Virus record (IMG/VR): IMGVR_UViG_3300036401_000078
Coordinates: 1 to 43,806 of that record
DNA from: a virus
Reading direction: 5' to 3' (one strand)
DNA: 43,806 nucleotides
The notes beneath the pieces were generated by a model, which saw only the letters and a program-made list of their open reading frames with translations, was not told the origin of the DNA and ran no database searches. The position numbers and the translations under genes are program-made. Shown here piece after piece: positions 6,251-14,395 of this stretch. Numbering within the stretch: position 1 is the first letter of the stretch; every line of letters begins with the position of its first letter.

Positions 6251-7557
6251 GCGTCGTATCGCTCGACTACGTTCCGCGGGCCTGGCAGCGCGAGGTTCAT
6301 CTCGGCCTCGCCGCGAAACGCTGGGGCGCGCTCGTCAGCCATCGCCGCTCGGGCAAGACGGTCCTGGCGGTGATGCAGCTGATCGATCGCGCCACGCGCC
6401 TGCAGCGATCGGACGGGCGCTACGCCTACATCGCCCCGCAGTTGAAGCAGGCGAAGGCCATTGCCTGGTCCTACATCAAGCAGTACGCCACCAAGATTCC
6501 CGGCACGCTGGTCAGCGAAGGAGAGTTGCATGTTACCCTCCCCAACGGATCACAGCTCCGCGTCCACGGAGCCGACAATCCAGACTCCTTACGGGGCATA
6601 TACCTCGACGGGGTCGTTCTGGACGAAGTGTCGAACCTCTCCAAGGACCTCTGGGATTCGGTCCTGCGACCAGCCTTGGCGGATCGTCGTGGATGGGCAC
6701 TTCTCATGGGAACACCGGCTGGCGTGAACCTGCTGAGCGAGGTTTACTTCAACGCGCGCAGCAATTCGGAGTGGTACAGCGGGCTGTTTACGGTCGATCA
6801 GACGGATGCCCTGGCTCGGGACGAGGTCGACTCGCTCAAGCGCGAGATGACCGTCAACGCCTTCGAGCGTGAGTTCCTCTGCAACTTCTCCGCGGCCGTG
6901 GACAACGTGCTGCTTTCGGTCAACGAGGTGGAGGCAGCCACCAAGCGCAACCCCCGTGGCGATGACTACGCGCTGGCGCCCAAGATCATCGGCGTCGACG
7001 TGGCCAGGCAGGGTGATGATCGATCGGTGATCTTCCGTCGCCAAGGCATCGCCTCGTACATCCCGCAAGTCTTCCGCGGCGTGGGGTCGATGGAGCTGGC
7101 GGCCCATGTGGCGTGCGCCATCACGGAATGGGAACCGGATGCCGTCTTCATCGATGGCTCGGGCGGTTACGGAGCGGGAGTTATTGACAGGTTACGACAG
7201 TTGCGCCATCGCTGCACGGAGGTGCAGTTCGGGGGCAGGGCGGACGATCCCCGCTTCGCCAACAAGCGGGCGGAGATGCATTTCCGCATGGCGGAATGGG
7301 TGAAGGGATCCGGCTCCATCCCGAACGACAACGAGTTGAAACAGGATCTATGCGCGCCCACCTACGGCCACGACGCGCAAGGACGGCTCATCATCGAGCC
7401 CAAAGACAAGATCAAGGCGCGTGGCCTTCCGAGCCCTGACCTCGGGGACGCGCTCGCCTGCACCTTCGCGTATCTCGTGGCGTCTCGTTCCGCCGACCCG
7501 CGTCCCGACGTCGCCCGCAAGCCCTACGACCCGCTCGCCAGCGTTCGGCGCCGATAG
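6247..7557 (+). CDS. terL: Terminase large subunit (436 aa)
   Basis: This is the ATP-driven DNA packaging motor and headful or cos nuclease. The ATPase shows Walker A SHRRSGKT at 31-38, Walker B VVLDEV with D126-E127, and the coupling motif LLMGTP at 152-157. The RNase-H-like nuclease has acidic residues D251 (GVDVARQGDD), D303 (FIDGSG) and D401 (GDALACT). The GTG start overlaps the terS stop; a longer in-frame extension upstream would run through terS and is rejected. Its stop lies one base from the stop of the convergent tail-fibre gene. Confidence 0.95.
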   Translation: MSVVSLDYVPRAWQREVHLGLAAKRWGALVSHRRSGKTVLAVMQLIDRATRLQRSDGRYAYIAPQLKQAKAIAWSYIKQYATKIPGTLVSEGELHVTLPNGSQLRVHGADNPDSLRGIYLDGVVLDEVSNLSKDLWDSVLRPALADRRGWALLMGTPAGVNLLSEVYFNARSNSEWYSGLFTVDQTDALARDEVDSLKREMTVNAFEREFLCNFSAAVDNVLLSVNEVEAATKRNPRGDDYALAPKIIGVDVARQGDDRSVIFRRQGIASYIPQVFRGVGSMELAAHVACAITEWEPDAVFIDGSGGYGAGVIDRLRQLRHRCTEVQFGGRADDPRFANKRAEMHFRMAEWVKGSGSIPNDNELKQDLCAPTYGHDAQGRLIIEPKDKIKARGLPSPDLGDALACTFAYLVASRSADPRPDVARKPYDPLASVRRR

Positions 7558-7558
7558 C

Positions 7559-9214
7559 TCAAGCGGCCTCGTACGTCAGGGTGAACAGGATGCCCGGTGC
7601 CGTGCCAACGTCCGCATTGGCCAGGTTCGCTGGCGACCCCGTGGTTCCCGACGTGTTCTTGTAGAGCACGAGCTTTGCCGTGTTCGGCGTGATCGCCGCA
7701 CCCAGGAAGCCGACGAACACAAAGTTTTCAGCCTGCGAGATCGCGGCGCTCGAAAAGGCGTTGGCGTTGTTGGCGGCCGTGAACGGCAACCCGCCGATCT
7801 GGATGTTGCCAGCCATCGCGTTCCCGCCGGTGCCCTTGGCGCTGGAATGCAGTCGGCCCCAGACGGTGACGAGCTTCCCTCGCCGGATGTAGCGGCCCAC
7901 CTGGATATCGTAGACGTTGACGCCGGCCGTGGTCGACCCCTCCAGGACCGGCGTCCAGGCCACGCTCGTGCGGTCCCAATCGTCCAGCGCCATGGCGCCA
8001 GAGCCGGTCGCCACGGGGATGGTGGACGCCGCGAGGGTGAGCCCGGCCAGCGCTGAGAGATTGACCACGCTGCTGAGCGCCCCGAGCGTGTCGAGCTTGG
8101 CGGACCACGCCTCGACATCCGTCCCGATCACGGAGCCGATGGCGCTCCGGGCCGCGGCGGTGCTGGCGGCGGTAGCGACTGCATCGCCCACGGTGGTCAA
8201 CCCGAGCCCGGTCGTCCGCATCAGGGCCTGCGTCGTCTGAGCGACCAGCGTCCGAGCGACGGCGGTGAACCCCGTGGACGAGAAGGTCGACCCGCCGCTG
8301 AAGTACGGGATGAGGTCCGCGCCAGACGAGACGCCCGACAGCGATTGGAGCGTGGCGTGGTAGGCTTGGACGTCCGTCCCGATCACGAGACTCAGCAGTG
8401 TGCGAACCTGGGAATCCGATAGCGCCAGCGGCGTCGATGCCCCGGCGGTGTTGTTGCCCAAGAGGGTCGCGTTGCCGATCTGCGCCAGTTGCGTCAGGGC
8501 GATGGCGGCGGTGCTGGCAATCTGCGTGGCGGTGATGTTGGCCAGGCGAGCCAGCGGCAGCGTTCCGGACCCCAGGTCGGATGCGCTGCCCGAGGTCGCC
8601 ACCGTGGCCAGGCCACTGACCGCACCGGCGGCAATGGCAATCGGAGTCGAAGCGGCTGCCGTCAGCCTGCCCTTGGCATCAACCGTCAGGGCGGACACGT
8701 GCGAGGCGTCCCCATAGCTACCGGCGGACACCGCCGTGGTCGCCAGCGTCGGGTCGGGATAGGTGCCGGTGAGATCGCCTCCCGCGGCGCCCGTCGGGGC
8801 CGCGCCGGTGATGGTCACATTGCTCGCGGACGTCACCCGACCTTGCTGATCGATCGTGACCGCAGCGACGTGGGTGCCGTCGCCATAGCTCGCCGGGGTG
8901 ACGGCGGTATCCGCCAGGGTGATCGTGGGATCACCGGACACCCCGTCGCCATTGCTGATGGCGATGCCGGTTCCCTGCGTCAACGAACGCTTGGCGAAGG
9001 TGTCCGGCGCGGTCTCGACCACCAGTCCAGCGGTCGCGTCCATCGCGGCCAGCGCCGTCAACGTGGCGTCGAGCGGCTGCTTGGTTGCCAACCCGGCGAC
9101 GATCTCGGCTTCCAGGGCCGCAATCGCATCGTCGGACAGAAGCCCCAGGCTCGTGATCGCGGCTTGCAGGAGCTGCGCCCGGTAGGCCGTGGACGCGAAC
9201 TGGGGGGTCGACAT
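7559..9214 (-). CDS. Tail fibre protein B (551 aa)
   Basis: The ATG at 9214 follows an AGGA Shine-Dalgarno; the frame extends upstream without support. Residues ~75-200 contain repeated fibre motifs of the type SYGD-x-(S/T)HV-x2-(L/V)TVDAKGRLT, well known from phage fibre shafts. The middle carries two VIGTDV(E/Q)A units. The C-terminal ~150 residues (from VAWTPVLEG) form a distinct beta-rich domain that is probably the receptor-binding tip. It is the last gene of the inverted three-gene fibre cassette. Chaperone or attachment details cannot be seen. Confidence 0.87.
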   Translation of the reverse strand: MSTPQFASTAYRAQLLQAAITSLGLLSDDAIAALEAEIVAGLATKQPLDATLTALAAMDATAGLVVETAPDTFAKRSLTQGTGIAISNGDGVSGDPTITLADTAVTPASYGDGTHVAAVTIDQQGRVTSASNVTITGAAPTGAAGGDLTGTYPDPTLATTAVSAGSYGDASHVSALTVDAKGRLTAAASTPIAIAAGAVSGLATVATSGSASDLGSGTLPLARLANITATQIASTAAIALTQLAQIGNATLLGNNTAGASTPLALSDSQVRTLLSLVIGTDVQAYHATLQSLSGVSSGADLIPYFSGGSTFSSTGFTAVARTLVAQTTQALMRTTGLGLTTVGDAVATAASTAAARSAIGSVIGTDVEAWSAKLDTLGALSSVVNLSALAGLTLAASTIPVATGSGAMALDDWDRTSVAWTPVLEGSTTAGVNVYDIQVGRYIRRGKLVTVWGRLHSSAKGTGGNAMAGNIQIGGLPFTAANNANAFSSAAISQAENFVFVGFLGAAITPNTAKLVLYKNTSGTTGSPANLANADVGTAPGILFTLTYEAA

Positions 9215-9231
9215 GGGGATATCCTGGGTTG

Positions 9232-10233
9232 TTAGCGCCCGTAAATCTTGATCAGAGCCGCCGTCGTCATGCCGATGTAGCGCTTCGCCGTCACGCACGC
9301 GAAAAAGACCGGCATGTTGTTCAGCGTGTTGCCGCCGATGGTCGTCCGGAGGATCGACGTGTCCGTGCTGTCATAGACCGACACCGGGCTGGGAGAGGCC
9401 TGCTCGGGGTTGAACATCTGTTTGAGGTCCGAGTCATACTCGGGAAAATTGGTGTTCGCCGTGGTGGTGATGGTCGTCACCGTCGTCGAGCTGGTGAACA
9501 CGAAGAGCTTCGCGGCCGAACCCTGCGTGCTCAAGTAGACATGCCCGGTGGAGTAGTTGATCCCAGGACCGGGTGTTCCTGATGTTTGATTGGTGATCGT
9601 CGCGCCGAAGTCGTGGACCAACCCGCCATTGGTCGTCCATGTCGCTGGATCGATCACCTGCATCATGTGGTTCGCGGTCGCGCTCGCCGCGTAGACGTAC
9701 CCGTCGGTCGGGTTGAACGCGATGCCGGTCGAGGCCCCCATGTTGGTTTGCCACGTCGTCGACGAGAAACCGGACTTCGTGCAAGCACCCGTCGATGGGA
9801 CGACGTAGGCCAGCTCCAGGTTGCAGCCGAGGTACACACGATCGGTGGCGGGGTCGACGCTGTACGAGCTGCACACGAGCGGCGAGATCGTCGGCGCATT
9901 GGTCATCGTGACCTGTGATGCGACCGTATTGTTCGAGCAATCGATAAGCTGGTATTTCTTCGATCCCTGGAGAACGAATATTTTGTTGGAGACCGGTAGG
10001 TACGCCATCGATACGGCGTTCGCCGCGAGCGTGATCGTTGTCACATTCGACGGCGTTCCCGATGGGTCGACCACGTACACGCTAGAGCTGTTGCTAATGT
10101 ACGCGAACCCGTTCACCGGGCTGTACGCATAGATGATGTCGTGAACGCCCGGCAGCGTCAGTGATCCGATAAATGATCCGATGAAGCCAGCGGGAGGCGG
10201 CTTGGCGTTCACCGGGAAGGGGATGGCGAACAC
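9232..10233 (-). CDS. Beta-propeller-like virion or receptor-interaction protein (333 aa)
   Basis: The whole length consists of repeated units with (V/A)Y-x-(S/A) strands and D-P-(A/S) turns, for example [32 protein letters not shown] and [10 protein letters not shown], resembling YVTN/NHL-type beta-propellers. No signal peptide is present, so it is not exported on its own. It lies 2 bases after fibre A and 17 bases before fibre B on the same strand, so it is probably a tail-associated protein, perhaps a binding or enzymatic head. The catalytic role, if any, is unknown. Confidence 0.7.
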   Translation of the reverse strand: MFAIPFPVNAKPPPAGFIGSFIGSLTLPGVHDIIYAYSPVNGFAYISNSSSVYVVDPSGTPSNVTTITLAANAVSMAYLPVSNKIFVLQGSKKYQLIDCSNNTVASQVTMTNAPTISPLVCSSYSVDPATDRVYLGCNLELAYVVPSTGACTKSGFSSTTWQTNMGASTGIAFNPTDGYVYAASATANHMMQVIDPATWTTNGGLVHDFGATITNQTSGTPGPGINYSTGHVYLSTQGSAAKLFVFTSSTTVTTITTTANTNFPEYDSDLKQMFNPEQASPSPVSVYDSTDTSILRTTIGGNTLNNMPVFFACVTAKRYIGMTTAALIKIYGR

Positions 10234-10235
10234 GA

Positions 10236-12503
10236 TCAGGTCCCCGTGTCCCCGGCCAGGACCCAGACGGCCGCCGATCCTGCGTTGGACTCACAGATCA
10301 GGGTGCAGACGGCGTACTGGCCGGCGCTCTTGGTCTGGCTCTGACGATTGCGCAGGGTGCCGCCAGCGGCGGCGGTGAAGGTGATCTGACCGGCGCCCTT
10401 CTGGTAGACCGTGACCGAGTAGCCAACATCGGCCGTCGCATGCAGCGTCAGCGTGATCGCGCTGGCATTCGACATGGTCAGCACCGTGCCGCGCTCGGTC
10501 GCGCTGAGCGTCCGCGCCGTGCTCGTGTCAGCGATCACCACGGCCAGGAAGTTGCTGAAGGTGTTGGCCTTCCAGTCCGCCAACTCGGCCGCGGCTTGGG
10601 TCTGGGTGATGGCGGTCGGCGCGGCGGATGCGCCGGTGGCATTGGCCACGAACGTGTGCGCGGCCTGAGTCGCCAGACCCGTGAGTGGCACCGCATCGGT
10701 CAGGGTCGATCCCGCCGCCGGAACCGTGATGTTGGCCGTCCCGTTGAAGCTGACGCCATTGATGTTCCGTGCCGTCTGGAGGGCCGTCGCCGTGGCCGCA
10801 TTGCCCGTGGTCGAGCCCGAGGAGCCGCTCACTGAACCGGTAGCCACGCCGATGTTGGGGGTGGTCAGGACTGGCGATGTCGCGCGGACCAAGCCGCCGG
10901 TGCCGGTCGTAGACGCGCCGCCCAGGTTGTTAGCAGCCGTGGCCGCGTTCTGGAGATCGGACAGGTTGCTCGCAGCCTGAAGCGCACCGGTGATCCGGGA
11001 ATCGTTGCCCTGGGCCGCTGTCCCTGAGCCCGTGCCGTAGTTGACCGAGAAGACCGTCCCCGTCAGCGTCAGGCCCGTACCGGCCGAGTAGCTGCCTGCC
11101 TGGCTGAACTGGACCCAGGTCATGGCGGTCACGTCGATGGTACCGCTGACCGGCGAGGTATTCGCCCAGCCCGAGGCGGACTGCAACGTGCCGCTCTGGA
11201 TGAAGATGAACGAGCCGGGGACTTCGGCCCACACGTCCATGTCGGTGGCGCGCGTCCAGGCACCGGCGCCGGTGTCGTAGACGCCATTCTGTGCCGGCAG
11301 CGTCTGATCCTTCACCAGGACGCGGGATGCGCTGGTCAGGACGCCGTCGATGGTCTGCTCGCCGGTGAGCACCAAGTTCCCGGTGGATGCCACGAGGGCC
11401 GGCGTGTGGGGCGTCAGGCCAACGGCCACGCTGTCCGCGTACGCCTTGGTCGCGATGTCCTGGGGCGAGACCGGATCCGAGACCTGCGCGCGTCCATTGG
11501 TATCGCGCTGGATGATCGCGAATGCCGTATTGGTTGCCGAGGCGTCGTCCAGGATCTGCTTATCCGCCCCCGACATCAGGCCGCTATTGCCGCTCGCGAC
11601 CGCATCGGCGATCGTGTCGCCACCGCTGGTAATGTGCGTGGCCGCATGGGCGCTCGGGGGAATGGTGATGTTCGCGGAACCGTTGAACGAGACGCCGTTG
11701 ATGGTGCGCGGCGTGGTCAGGGTATTCGCCGACCCGGCCGTGGTGGCGCTGCCGGCGGTGGTAGCGGATCCCGCGGTGGTAGCGGATCCTGCCGTGGTCG
11801 CGCTCGTCGCCGTGGTCGCGCTGGTCGCCGTGGCCGCGTTCCCACTGATGTTCCCGGTATCCCGAAGCTCGATCAGGTTGGCATCAGAGACCGAGATGTT
11901 CGGATTCGCCCCGCCCGACGATGACAGCCCGCCATTGGCGGTGACCGAGTTGACGACGCCGGCTCCGGCTTCGACCGTGGCCCAGGTGGGACTGTCGATC
12001 GTGCCCCGGTTGATGAAGAGCGCAGCCCCGGTGAAGTTGTGGTAGAGCGACGAGGGGGCGGCGAATCCGGCGCCGGTGACGCCATCGACCGGATCGCCAT
12101 CGCCCGACATCAGGAAGACGCCATTGGCGAGTTCCAGGAACTGCGTCACCAGACCCTGGCTGGTGGCTTCCGCAACCGTGTCTCCCTGCGGGTTGGTCGC
12201 GACCACGGCAATCACCGGGTCGACCAGATCGGTTAGGGTGACCGTGGCCGTACCCGAGGTGTAATCGGTGCAGTTCCAGCGATAGGTGCCCTGGGGCCGG
12301 ATGATGGCCACGGCCAGGATATCGGTGGTCGTGAGGACCGTTTCCCAGGTCTGCCCACCGTTGACCGTTCGCTGAAGCACCAGCGTTGCCACGAATGTAC
12401 CGGTCACGCTGTAGGACCCGGTCTGCGGCACGGCATTGAACGGCGCCAAGTACAGCGCGGGCGACGTGCCGGTTGCGGTAAAGTCGAAGCTGATGTCAGT
12501 CAT
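10236..12503 (-). CDS. Tail fibre protein A (755 aa)
   Basis: The ATG at 12503 (MTDISFDF) is chosen; a TTG 36 bases upstream is an alternative and neither has a strong Shine-Dalgarno. Order: N-terminal beta domain (~1-95); Ala/Thr/Ser-rich shaft with five GSATTA-type hexapeptides near residues 225-255; two INGVSFNG(S/T)ANIT(I/V) units; a domain with VLVKDQTLPAQNGVY typical of phage fibres; and a C-terminal cap ending in CTLICESN. It should form trimers and contact the host surface. First gene of the inverted fibre cassette. Confidence 0.87.
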   Translation of the reverse strand: MTDISFDFTATGTSPALYLAPFNAVPQTGSYSVTGTFVATLVLQRTVNGGQTWETVLTTTDILAVAIIRPQGTYRWNCTDYTSGTATVTLTDLVDPVIAVVATNPQGDTVAEATSQGLVTQFLELANGVFLMSGDGDPVDGVTGAGFAAPSSLYHNFTGAALFINRGTIDSPTWATVEAGAGVVNSVTANGGLSSSGGANPNISVSDANLIELRDTGNISGNAATATSATTATSATTAGSATTAGSATTAGSATTAGSANTLTTPRTINGVSFNGSANITIPPSAHAATHITSGGDTIADAVASGNSGLMSGADKQILDDASATNTAFAIIQRDTNGRAQVSDPVSPQDIATKAYADSVAVGLTPHTPALVASTGNLVLTGEQTIDGVLTSASRVLVKDQTLPAQNGVYDTGAGAWTRATDMDVWAEVPGSFIFIQSGTLQSASGWANTSPVSGTIDVTAMTWVQFSQAGSYSAGTGLTLTGTVFSVNYGTGSGTAAQGNDSRITGALQAASNLSDLQNAATAANNLGGASTTGTGGLVRATSPVLTTPNIGVATGSVSGSSGSTTGNAATATALQTARNINGVSFNGTANITVPAAGSTLTDAVPLTGLATQAAHTFVANATGASAAPTAITQTQAAAELADWKANTFSNFLAVVIADTSTARTLSATERGTVLTMSNASAITLTLHATADVGYSVTVYQKGAGQITFTAAAGGTLRNRQSQTKSAGQYAVCTLICESNAGSAAVWVLAGDTGT
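11731..11838. repeat. Short coding repeats (GSATTA hexapeptides) in tail fibre A
   Basis: Tandem 18-base-like units on the minus strand encode SATTAG repeats. Some copies are exact at DNA level, including two ggtagcggatcc copies. Such units can expand or contract and change fibre length. Confidence 0.7.
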
Positions 12504-12661
12504 AGCCGATGGTGTACGCCGATCGCTCTTCCGCAGCAAGGGGAGCCGGTGCTCTTATCGTTACATTTGAAACATGCGTACGTGTGATCGTTATCTCGGT
12601 ATCGCATGCTGGTCTTGCATGAACAAAGCGCCGGACGTAGGTTCCCGTCTACGGAGCGCGC
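12504..12661. promoter_or_regulatory. Divergent intergenic region with candidate promoters
   Basis: This 158-base gap separates the minus-strand fibre cassette from the plus-strand virion operon, so it should hold promoters for both. It contains the most AT-rich patch nearby (12555-12600). A TTGAAA hexamer sits at 12567-12572 with only a poor -10 candidate downstream. The heptamer ATCGTTA occurs at 12557-12563 and 12587-12593. No ORF or terminator is seen. Confidence 0.35.
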
Positions 12662-13057
12662 ATGCCAACGACTCTTCCTGATCTCAGACTGTGCGATGGA
12701 CAAACCGCGACCGGCGCCGGCCTCGGCGTGGTGGGTTTCGGCGAAAGCCTCCGCTATGCGGATGGCGTCGGCCTGAATCAGAATCGCTATCCGCACAAGT
12801 TCGAGGTGCATGCCGCGCTGAAGGATTCCACGACCGGAGCCACCGCGACCCTGACGATCGAAGACTCGCCGGATGGGTCCACCTGGACCGCCCTGGGAAC
12901 CATGACCCTGTCGCTGGTGTCGGGCTCGCAGCTCTTCTTCAGCCGCAAGGGCTTCTCGACCAAGAAGATCTGGATCCGAGGGAATGTGACCGCCCTGGCG
13001 GGTGGATCGGCGCCGAAGGTCGATGCCTATGCCACGGTTGGTTCGTGGGGCGCGTGA
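12662..13057 (+). CDS. Hypothetical beta-rich structural protein (131 aa)
   Basis: First gene of the virion operon. The sequence is beta-rich with regularly alternating strands (TATLTIEDSPDGSTWTALGT), a pattern common in capsid decoration or head-fibre proteins. It has no signal peptide or membrane segment. I do not recognise the family; a virion role is inferred from position. Confidence 0.72.
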   Translation: MPTTLPDLRLCDGQTATGAGLGVVGFGESLRYADGVGLNQNRYPHKFEVHAALKDSTTGATATLTIEDSPDGSTWTALGTMTLSLVSGSQLFFSRKGFSTKKIWIRGNVTALAGGSAPKVDAYATVGSWGA

Positions 13058-13069
13058 AGGAGCAGGCTC

Positions 13070-13573
13070 ATGCTTGCGTCTACTGCGGTTGCGTTCGCCG
13101 TCGAGAAGCTGAGCGACTCCCTGTGGGATGAACTCCAGCCGCTGCTGGAAGCGCATTGGCATGAAGTGGCGCACTACGAGGACATTCCCCTAGAGCCCCA
13201 CAAAGACCTGTATCGGTTCATGGACGAGAAGGGGACGATCCGCATTTACACCGCGCGCACCCAGGCGCCTTCGCCTGATCGGGGACGGCTGATCGGTTAC
13301 CTCGCCGTCTTTGTGGCGCCGTGTCTCCATTACGCATCGAAGATCATGGCCACCCAGGACGTCCTTTTCGTGGACGTGACCCATCGCGGATCGCGCACCG
13401 GTGTGGACCTGATCCGCTTCTCCCACGAGCGACTGCGGGAGGAAGGCGTGTCGATCATCTCTCAGCACGTCAAACATCGGTCGGACATCAACATCGGTCC
13501 CATGTTGGGGCGGCTGCTTGGATATGAACATGTCGACGACATCTGGGCGTTCCGCCTCGACAAGGAGGGCTGA
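13070..13573 (+). CDS. GNAT-like acetyltransferase-fold phage protein (167 aa)
   Basis: The middle and C-terminal parts show a GNAT-like order: a strand IGYLAVFV, the segment DVLFVDVTHRGSRTGVDLIRFSHERL resembling the acetyl-CoA pyrophosphate loop region (R/Q-x2-G-x-G/A), then later strands. Podoviruses, including T7 with gp13, often carry such a protein next to the portal gene as a virion or ejection-associated component. A catalytic role is unproven. Confidence 0.7.
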   Translation: MLASTAVAFAVEKLSDSLWDELQPLLEAHWHEVAHYEDIPLEPHKDLYRFMDEKGTIRIYTARTQAPSPDRGRLIGYLAVFVAPCLHYASKIMATQDVLFVDVTHRGSRTGVDLIRFSHERLREEGVSIISQHVKHRSDINIGPMLGRLLGYEHVDDIWAFRLDKEG

Positions 13574-13576
13574 AGC

Positions 13577-13840
13577 ATGCCATACGTCGGAGCCGTCGCC
13601 GCGGTCGCTTCTGCTGGCGCTGGTATCTATGCCGCCTCCCAAGCGGGCAAAGGCATCCCCAGCGCTCCCAAGGCGCCGGTGCTTCCGCGTCTGCCCGACA
13701 CCAAGTCGGTGGCATCGAATGCGGCCCAGGCCGATGCGCGGGCGCGCAGCGCGGGCGGAACGATCCTGTCGGATCAGTCCAAGAATCAGCAGATCGGCGA
13801 CGGCGCCAATGCGGTGCGGAAGACGCTGCTCGGAAACTAA
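13577..13840 (+). CDS. Small hypothetical virion protein (87 aa)
   Basis: The N-terminus is a hydrophobic Gly/Ala-rich segment (VGAVAAVASAGAGIYAAS), followed by a Pro-rich stretch and a polar end with SDQSKNQQIGDG. Proteins of this shape recur next to portal genes in podoviruses and may be ejected into the cell envelope. It starts 3 bases after the GNAT-like gene. Its stop is directly abutted by the inserted HNH-like ORF. Confidence 0.7.
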   Translation: MPYVGAVAAVASAGAGIYAASQAGKGIPSAPKAPVLPRLPDTKSVASNAAQADARARSAGGTILSDQSKNQQIGDGANAVRKTLLGN

Positions 13841-14395
13841 GTGGCACTCCGCCGGATTAACTGGATCGGACGGAGGTTCGACCGATTGGTCGTAGAATCT
13901 CTGTTTTCAGAAATCGCCGGCAAGCGCATGTGGTTCTGTCGCTGTGACTGCGGCGGTAATCGCATTCTGCCAACGTCTAAGCTGCGTCTCGACAAGAGGT
14001 GCAAATCTATTGGCTGCACCGGCTGCCGCATGGCGCGCATAGCGAAGGGCAGCATAAAGCACGGAGGATGTCCAAATGGTAAGGCGTCCAAGCTCTGGAA
14101 TGTCTGGTATTCGATGATCAATCGATGCCGCAATCCGAAGAATCAGGGATTCAAGTACTACGGAGGCAAGGGCATCACCGTCTGCGAACAATGGAATGAC
14201 TTCTCCGTATTCCGTGAATGGATGTCAGCGAACGGCTATCAGCCCGGATTGAGCATCGATCGACGCGATACGTCACTCGGCTATCAGCCAGACAACTGTC
14301 ATCTGATCCCTACTGCCGAGAACTGCGCGAATGGCATCAAGGTTGCCAATGAGAACAGGCGCCAGCTTCGTGATGCGAGATTGGCGATAGCATGA
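13841..14395 (+). CDS. HNH/AP2-type homing-endonuclease-like protein (184 aa)
   Basis: The order matches the familiar phage family: N-terminal GRRFDRLVVE, a metal-binding region (C33, C35, C37, then C59-x2-C62), a middle with WNVWYSMINRCRNPKN and KYYGGKGITVCEQW, and a C-terminal IDRRD...YQPDNC region that is an HNH-like signature beginning at D140. Many members are free-standing homing nucleases or their DNA-binding remnants. The GTG start directly follows the upstream TAA, and the stop overlaps the portal ATG. Composition is more AT-rich than the neighbours, consistent with insertion into the virion operon. Nuclease activity is uncertain. Confidence 0.8.
   Translation: MALRRINWIGRRFDRLVVESLFSEIAGKRMWFCRCDCGGNRILPTSKLRLDKRCKSIGCTGCRMARIAKGSIKHGGCPNGKASKLWNVWYSMINRCRNPKNQGFKYYGGKGITVCEQWNDFSVFREWMSANGYQPGLSIDRRDTSLGYQPDNCHLIPTAENCANGIKVANENRRQLRDARLAIA

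Noticed and set aside
8489-9235. Plus-strand ORF across tail fibre B
   Set aside because: Gly/Arg-rich shadow; the minus-strand fibre repeats account for the region.
7559-12503. Diversity-generating retroelement as in phage BPP-1
   Set aside because: No reverse transcriptase and no template/variable repeat pair was seen in the fibre genes or elsewhere.
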